A DNA stretch of 35,212 nucleotides from Polaribacter sp. (GTDB lineage: Bacteria > Bacteroidota > Bacteroidia > Flavobacteriales > Flavobacteriaceae), in contig JABAZI010000054.1 in assembly GCA_018608545.1 (NCBI GenBank), positions 1-35,212 on the forward strand. Direction: 5' to 3'. The notes under the pieces are model-generated. The model did not search any database, had not been told where the DNA came from, and worked only from the letters and a program-made list of their open reading frames with translations. Made by a program: the position numbers and the translations under genes. Of the stretch, positions 29,346 to 35,212 are shown piece after piece (position 1 is the first letter of the stretch; every line of letters starts with the position of its first letter).

Positions 29346-32300
29346 CTAAAATTAGTTTATTATAATGTATCTCATTGTCTATCGTTGTAGTTAACAAATA
29401 GGTTCCGTTTGCGAAATTAACAGGAATCTTTATAAGGTTGCGACCTTTTTTAATTTCAACTGGCATGTCAAGCAACAACTGGTTTAGCATATTGTGAATA
29501 CGCACTTGCGTTATTTGCTCATTTTGAGCAGAAAAATCTAAATACACAAATCCGTCCTTACTAGGGTTAGGATAAAATAGAAATTGAGCGTTAGACAAAT
29601 CAATATCATCCTGGTCAATTATGTAGGGATCTCTGGTTGTTCCTAAAATTGAGTCCGCACCAAAATTAATTGTTTTTGAAGTACGCTTGGTTGTATCTCC
29701 ATCACCGATATGAAATACCAACAGTTGATTTTGACTTGTATCGCCAACTATGGTCATAAAAGATAACTCTTTATCATTTACCATCTGGGTTACGGAGTGT
29801 CCATGTAATTCTCCTGCGGTATTGTATGCATATACATTTGTATAACCGTATGGTAATTGAATAACAGCATTCATATTTTGTGAGAATCCATTAAACGCGC
29901 TTTGAGTGTCTGAGCTACTTTTAGCAGAAGTACTTACTACAGCTTTTTTTCTTTTACCTCTAGACAAATAATTAGGATATTTAAATTCTTCCATTTCCGA
30001 AGAAGATTTTAGCATGTACCCTTTTCCTTTTTCTAAATAAGACAGGGTTCCTGTCCATCCATAAAATTGATCATAAATAGCAAATTCATTTTGAGATTTG
30101 ATCACATCATTCACTTGGGCACCAAAATTAGACAATGCTTCCGCTACTCTTGCACTCTTTCCAATGACGTAAGGAAGCCAGTTCCAGTTTTCGCGGATTG
30201 GGAATGTCCAAGTAGATAAATCTACGGGAGTTCCTGACACATCTAAGGTTTGTGCATTTGCTAATCGTACTTTATACATTTTGCTTGTACTAAAGCCTCC
30301 ATTTGAGCTTATACTTCCTGACCAACTGCTATTGTTCGCATCTTGAGGATCGTTAAAATACGTCTCTAAAAGAGAGGGTGAATGGCTTAAAATTAGATCA
30401 TTTGTTTCAAGATCTAAATTTGCAGTAGTGGCATTTACACTTGAAAAACTAGCGCTTTCTAAAGGAAATGATATCCAAGTATAGCCTTGATTTAAGGGAA
30501 TACTTTGGCTTATTCCTCCTGTATTCTCGAAGGTGGCAGGAGTAGCATTAGAACCTAAAACTTGATTTAAAACAAACTCTGTTGTTACATTTTCGTTCAA
30601 TGTTGCTACTAAGATTTTATCTTCTGAAGAATCCCAAATATTGAAATTTAAAATTTCACCAGACGCTGTGTTTGAATAGACAGTGAGGTAGACCAAATAC
30701 CCATAGTTCGCGTCATAAATAACTTGAGCCACACCCCTTAATTCATCATTATAAAATACGCCTACTTTATCTTTTAAGTCTTCTGCCAATACATTATCAA
30801 TCTTTATCTGACCTATAATATTCATACTGTATTGAAAATCATTTGGATCTAGAGTCCAATCTATATCAGAGAAAATATTTAATTTTAATTGAATTTTTTG
30901 ATCATAGCCAAATTCAGTACTTAAAAACAAATCTTGTTCATAATCCCCTGCAGCCAAATTACTATCAACTGTTGCCGATATTTCAATACTACTATTTGGG
31001 GCTAGTACTCCGCTAGATTCACTTAGCGTCAACCAACTAGGAACATTTAACAAGCTAAAATCTTGAGTGGTTCCTCCAGAATTCACAACAAGAATTGTGT
31101 ATGTTTTTTCATCTCCAAAAATCATTTCAGCTTCTGAAACTGTTTTGGCTCCGTCTATATACCAATCGACTTGATTTTTATTATAATAGGCAGTCCAAGT
31201 GATGGGTGATGCTTGCTGATTCCCTGACGCATCAAACATTCTGTCAACCGTAATATCTAACACTTGACCTTCTATTACAGCCAGGCTAGAGACTACCGGC
31301 TCCATAATTATTTGATCGCCATTGATCACATGACTCACTTGAAAATTAATGGTACTTCTTGCAGGTTTAACTGCTGGTCCCATATCATCATAATTTGCTT
31401 CACCCGTATTTAGTGAATTTTTTATCCTCATATTTGATATACTCTCGGCAGTAGAGTTCCCTATTGTACGGGTATATATTGGCCCTTCCAAAGAGTTTGG
31501 GGTTATAGGGGCATTCATTCTTGCATAAAGCATTAAACCTGGGCTATGTAAATCAACTTCAAAGAAACGATCTCTTTCAATTTGTTCAAAAGATCGAACT
31601 GTATTCCATAGTCTTAATTCATCAATTGATCCACTAAATACACGATCTACTCTTTCTCCTCCTTGACCTGTTTGACCTCTCGCACCGAGCCAAATTTTAC
31701 TACCAGAAAAGGCTGAAATATCTGATACAGGATGGGTACTTATCAAGTCTGCATCTACATACGTTTTTAAATTACCTAATCTATTGATTAGAATCGAAAC
31801 ATGATGCCATTGACCATCCGTTATACTTGTTGTGGTAAGATTATAAGAGTTGTTATTGCTTTCAAAGGATAAAATTCCATTGCTATTTAAGTTTACAGCC
31901 CATTTTTTTCTTATTCCATTTACTGCCTCATCGGTGTTGTCTCCTCTACCATTAGAAAAAATAGTCGCGTCTTGAGTTTGATCTGTTTTTACCCAGAAAG
32001 AAAGTGTTGCGTCCATTTCTTTTGTGAGTTGAACCGATCCTACCGCATCTAAAGTTAGGTATTGATTACCTGAAAATTCATAAGCTTCTCCTTTGGGTTT
32101 GATAGTCCATGTGGTGTTTACTTGCGCATGTTTGAAACGTGCTTTATCATATGCTATATCTCCATGACCCTCGTTCATTGGCCAATAACCTACCAAACCA
32201 AGTTCATTTCCTAGATACTTAGTTCGCATATTTGCATATGCGTTAGACGAACTTAAGGCTTTGGACCAAAGTCTTACATCGTGAAGATTTCCTCTAAATG

Positions 32301-35212
32301 TATCCCCTCCAAATACCATATCTGCATCAAAATTATATTGCACATTTGGAGGTGCTGCCTCTTCATATGTTGTGGATGTAGCATCTCTGTAAATATTCAT
32401 ACTTCCATCGGCACTGTCATATGTAAATGTATAATGATGAAATTGGTCATCGTGTGTGAAGTCCTTAGAGACTGTATATTCTCCAAATTGGAAACGGATT
32501 CCATTACTTACCAAATCAATATTAATTCCTCCTTCTTGCGCTACAATAGTGCCAGGATTAGGAGTATTTCCAGTATTCATCCAAAATTCAAAGCTAAAAC
32601 TGCCTGTTTGTATATAAGGATTTTCTATGGTTACAGTATTTGAGGGACCGTTGAAAGAAAGAGAGACATTATTATCAATCTCTAATTGGTTGGTTTCTCC
32701 TGTAATTTCGATTATACTGTATCCTGAGGTATAATAAATAGCTTCGTTGAAACGCATAGATAGATCTTCACCAATACCTAAAATACCATCTATTGGAGTT
32801 GGGGTTCCAAAAGCTATGGGACGCGATAAATCTATTTTGCCTGAAATCACTTCAGAAGTTGTGGACGTGCCGTTTTCACAATAACTAATAGCACGGATTT
32901 CGTACGACCCGTTTTGAATGTTTTGACCTTCAATATCCCAAGCATAGTTAATTGTACCCTCCTCACCTATCAAATCAATTTGGGTTTCTCCCATAACACC
33001 TGCAGCATCTAAAAGAGTCTGAGTTGCATAATAGGTTTGTAAACGCGTCCATGTTGAGGAACTTGATTGTCTAAATTCCAAGTCTATTTTCTCTAAACCA
33101 GAAAAATCAGTATTGTATTCACTTAATTGTATTGCTAACGGATTATTATCTTGTGAAGTATTATACACCCAATTGTCTAAGGGAGCAGACACCACCACAT
33201 TAGAACAAGCAGGCACAAAATAAGCAGAAAGGATTACAGAATCACTTATGTTACTGTCACAATTACTTTCAAAAATAATTTCAATATCCTCATAAGTATC
33301 ATTATCTGAATCCAGAGAAGATTTCTCAATAGTTACAACAAACTCAGTTATTACTCCATTTCTAAGTGCTGGAAATAGGATTCCTTCAGATACATTAATA
33401 ATTGCACCATTCGGATTTGTTTCTTGGTTGACTCTTAAAACATAATCGGACTGAACATCTGATGTACTTAAGTTTTCTAATCTTACTCTAAATTCAGCTG
33501 CAGCATATGAGGGAACATTATTCTCTATATTTTTATCCGTAGTAATTTGCGGTTGTTCAATTTGTTGTGTAGCAATACTTAAATCTTCTTGCTGATTTTC
33601 CCCTAAAGGTAAAACATTTGGATCATCATATGAAAAACTATAAAATAGCGATTTTTCAGCAGCTTCGTAAGGGCAGGATGTACTTCCCCCTTTGGTGATG
33701 AAAACAGGTCCGTTCCCATCAAAAGAGTTTACAACATCAACACTAAAATAATTTCCAGGATCACTATCAGCAAGTGTGTAAGAAATAGATTGAGTAGTTG
33801 TTTGTTCAGATGTTGAAGATACATTTCTATCGATACCGTCATAACCACCTGTCGTAATTACAATTCCTATTCCTTGTAACTCGGCTCCTAATTCATTAGA
33901 TAAAGCATCTACCTGCTCTAAATTAAATGATGTTGAGCTCGAGTTAACGATGGCAGTTTCAATACTTCTCGAAACTTCGCCAACCCCACTATCTAAAGAA
34001 AAATTGTCGGCAAAGCGGGCGATTATTAATTCTCTTTTTAAACGCGCTGATGATAAATTATTCGTTAGTGTAAATTCTAATTCATCAGAAAAATAACTTC
34101 CATTCATATAAGCAAACGTCTCACGTAAATCTTCGAGCGCTGCCACTAAATCATTAATCTCAATGTCTACGTTTGTTAGTATCTCTTCTAAGTAGCTTGC
34201 ACGAGATTTTAAAGCCCTGTACTTTACCTGTTCGTTTTCTTTAATAACCGTTCTCCACAATTTAATTTGCTGTTCGTATTGTGGTACAGTGTAAATTTTC
34301 TCTTCTGGATTTGGAGAAATTACACCATTATTTATATCAGCAATTAATGATTCGTATTTTGGAATGAGTGTATTGAGAATATGAAACTGAGTATAGAAGA
34401 AAGCGGTAGTTTCACTTTCATCTTTAATTACAGAAACCGCCTTTTGTTTGCCTATAAAAAATTCAACATCCGATTCACCACTAGTTGAGGTTGTAAGTCT
34501 CATATTGTTTTCTGTTTGAGGCACACCGTCAGTAAAGACGTTTGAGGTAGCTGAGGCTCTCATATCTACATTCCAATATAAGCCCATGTTAATATTAAAG
34601 GAATTACCTATGTATACATCGGCATCTGCTCCTACCATATTTGGTTCGCTACTTGTAGAAATGCTTTGAGTAAAAGTATATGTTTCGGTTAGACTGGTTC
34701 CATCTGAACTAGAAGTTGTTTTTGAAAGCGACGAATCAAGAACGTCTACGACAGAACCACTAATTACGGGTCCTGCTAAACCACCACCAGCACCAAAGGA
34801 CGCGCCTAACGAGTTCGCAGTACCTAAATATGTATTATCAGAATTTGTTAAATTCGCTTCTGAAGTAAATGAAAAAGTTTCCCCCTTATGAATGGTTGCA
34901 TAGCTATTAGATCCTGGAGGATCTCTTAATATTATAGCTGGTGTTTCGGGTGCCCATGTAATAAATTCTTGATTATCATTGGATATACCTCCTAAAATAA
35001 TTCCTTTTCCTATATAACCATTCGCATTAGTATCAATATTATTTACACGATATTCAATATTTATCGTTTGTGTGCTTCCATTTATTACTGGTTCTCCGGC
35101 TCTAAATGTATAATTTATAATACTTGGATCTCTTTCACTTACAAGTATAGAACCAGAATCATCCAAAGCTAAGTTGTTCGTTATTGCAAGTTCCCCATCT
35201 GTTATTGGGACT
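29335..35212 (-). CDS. giant multidomain surface protein (at least ~1958 aa), two LamG-like domains and T9SS C-terminal sorting domain; 5' end outside window
   Basis: The listed start at 35166 is TTG and the frame stays open upstream to the window edge (...VPITDGELAITNNLALDDSGSILV), so this is a partial CDS. LamG-like NVSLSFNGPSNTVTI...NLHDVRLWSKAL and YEFSGNQYLTLDA...GSIDELRLWNTV; C-terminal FLFYPNPSKDGFVYLDFS...FANGTYLLTTTI. Confidence 0.9.
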   Translation of the reverse strand, partial: VPITDGELAITNNLALDDSGSILVSERDPSIINYTFRAGEPVINGSTQTINIEYRVNNIDTNANGYIGKGIILGGISNDNQEFITWAPETPAIILRDPPGSNSYATIHKGETFSFTSEANLTNSDNTYLGTANSLGASFGAGGGLAGPVISGSVVDVLDSSLSKTTSSSDGTSLTETYTFTQSISTSSEPNMVGADADVYIGNSFNINMGLYWNVDMRASATSNVFTDGVPQTENNMRLTTSTSGESDVEFFIGKQKAVSVIKDESETTAFFYTQFHILNTLIPKYESLIADINNGVISPNPEEKIYTVPQYEQQIKLWRTVIKENEQVKYRALKSRASYLEEILTNVDIEINDLVAALEDLRETFAYMNGSYFSDELEFTLTNNLSSARLKRELIIARFADNFSLDSGVGEVSRSIETAIVNSSSTSFNLEQVDALSNELGAELQGIGIVITTGGYDGIDRNVSSTSEQTTTQSISYTLADSDPGNYFSVDVVNSFDGNGPVFITKGGSTSCPYEAAEKSLFYSFSYDDPNVLPLGENQQEDLSIATQQIEQPQITTDKNIENNVPSYAAAEFRVRLENLSTSDVQSDYVLRVNQETNPNGAIINVSEGILFPALRNGVITEFVVTIEKSSLDSDNDTYEDIEIIFESNCDSNISDSVILSAYFVPACSNVVVSAPLDNWVYNTSQDNNPLAIQLSEYNTDFSGLEKIDLEFRQSSSSTWTRLQTYYATQTLLDAAGVMGETQIDLIGEEGTINYAWDIEGQNIQNGSYEIRAISYCENGTSTTSEVISGKIDLSRPIAFGTPTPIDGILGIGEDLSMRFNEAIYYTSGYSIIEITGETNQLEIDNNVSLSFNGPSNTVTIENPYIQTGSFSFEFWMNTGNTPNPGTIVAQEGGINIDLVSNGIRFQFGEYTVSKDFTHDDQFHHYTFTYDSADGSMNIYRDATSTTYEEAAPPNVQYNFDADMVFGGDTFRGNLHDVRLWSKALSSSNAYANMRTKYLGNELGLVGYWPMNEGHGDIAYDKARFKHAQVNTTWTIKPKGEAYEFSGNQYLTLDAVGSVQLTKEMDATLSFWVKTDQTQDATIFSNGRGDNTDEAVNGIRKKWAVNLNSNGILSFESNNNSYNLTTTSITDGQWHHVSILINRLGNLKTYVDADLISTHPVSDISAFSGSKIWLGARGQTGQGGERVDRVFSGSIDELRLWNTVRSFEQIERDRFFEVDLHSPGLMLYARMNAPITPNSLEGPIYTRTIGNSTAESISNMRIKNSLNTGEANYDDMGPAVKPARSTINFQVSHVINGDQIIMEPVVSSLAVIEGQVLDITVDRMFDASGNQQASPITWTAYYNKNQVDWYIDGAKTVSEAEMIFGDEKTYTILVVNSGGTTQDFSLLNVPSWLTLSESSGVLAPNSSIEISATVDSNLAAGDYEQDLFLSTEFGYDQKIQLKLNIFSDIDWTLDPNDFQYSMNIIGQIKIDNVLAEDLKDKVGVFYNDELRGVAQVIYDANYGYLVYLTVYSNTASGEILNFNIWDSSEDKILVATLNENVTTEFVLNQVLGSNATPATFENTGGISQSIPLNQGYTWISFPLESASFSSVNATTANLDLETNDLILSHSPSLLETYFNDPQDANNSSWSGSISSNGGFSTSKMYKVRLANAQTLDVSGTPVDLSTWTFPIRENWNWLPYVIGKSARVAEALSNFGAQVNDVIKSQNEFAIYDQFYGWTGTLSYLEKGKGYMLKSSSEMEEFKYPNYLSRGKRKKAVVSTSAKSSSDTQSAFNGFSQNMNAVIQLPYGYTNVYAYNTAGELHGHSVTQMVNDKELSFMTIVGDTSQNQLLVFHIGDGDTTKRTSKTINFGADSILGTTRDPYIIDQDDIDLSNAQFLFYPNPSKDGFVYLDFSAQNEQITQVRIHNMLNQLLLDMPVEIKKGRNLIKIPVNFANGTYLLTTTIDNEIHYNKLILDGK
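30540..30861 (-). other. shared module inside the giant protein
   Basis: DWTLDPNDFQYSMNIIGQIKIDNVLAEDLKDKVGVFYNDELRGVAQVIYDANYGYLVYLTVYSNTASGEILNFNIWDSSEDKI; counterpart in the 211-aa protein at about 28945-29275. Confidence 0.8.

Noticed and set aside
32281-32643. 120-aa plus-strand ORF
   Set aside because: Lies wholly antisense inside the giant CDS; Ile/Cys-rich shadow ORF without motifs.
1-35212. CRISPR array, IS element, prophage or classic defence genes
   Set aside because: No regularly spaced repeats, and no transposase, integrase, Cas or phage structural proteins recognised.

Overview
This is a chromosomal segment of an AT-rich Bacteroidota genome, most likely Flavobacteriia. The left ~20 kb is mostly ordinary housekeeping: minus-strand tRNA-Pro (cut by the window edge) and tRNA-Ser, a PgpH-like 7TM-HD protein, a thiolase, an NlpC/P60-like protein, a TPR protein, gyrA, clpC, hutH, a TlpA-like lipoprotein, accA, an EamA transporter, an LptF/G permease, tgt, an RluF-type pseudouridine synthase and AlkB. 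The right ~15 kb (20441-35212) is a co-oriented minus-strand cell-surface cluster. Read in transcription order it holds a giant multidomain T9SS protein (5' end outside the window), a 211-aa secreted protein sharing a module with the giant, a 55-aa candidate lipoprotein absent from the supplied ORF track, a 1174-aa LTD/CotH/T9SS protein, an FGE-like lipoprotein with both catalytic-type cysteines, DUF1800 and DUF1501. The points most worth checking are: the module shared by the giant and its overlapping neighbour; the short-ORF lipoprotein; the NlpC/P60 protein whose expected catalytic Cys is Ala; the FGE-like protein with no evident CxPxR substrate nearby; and a 5'-truncated coding remnant between clpC and hutH. 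All family names come from motif recognition by eye; no database search was run.
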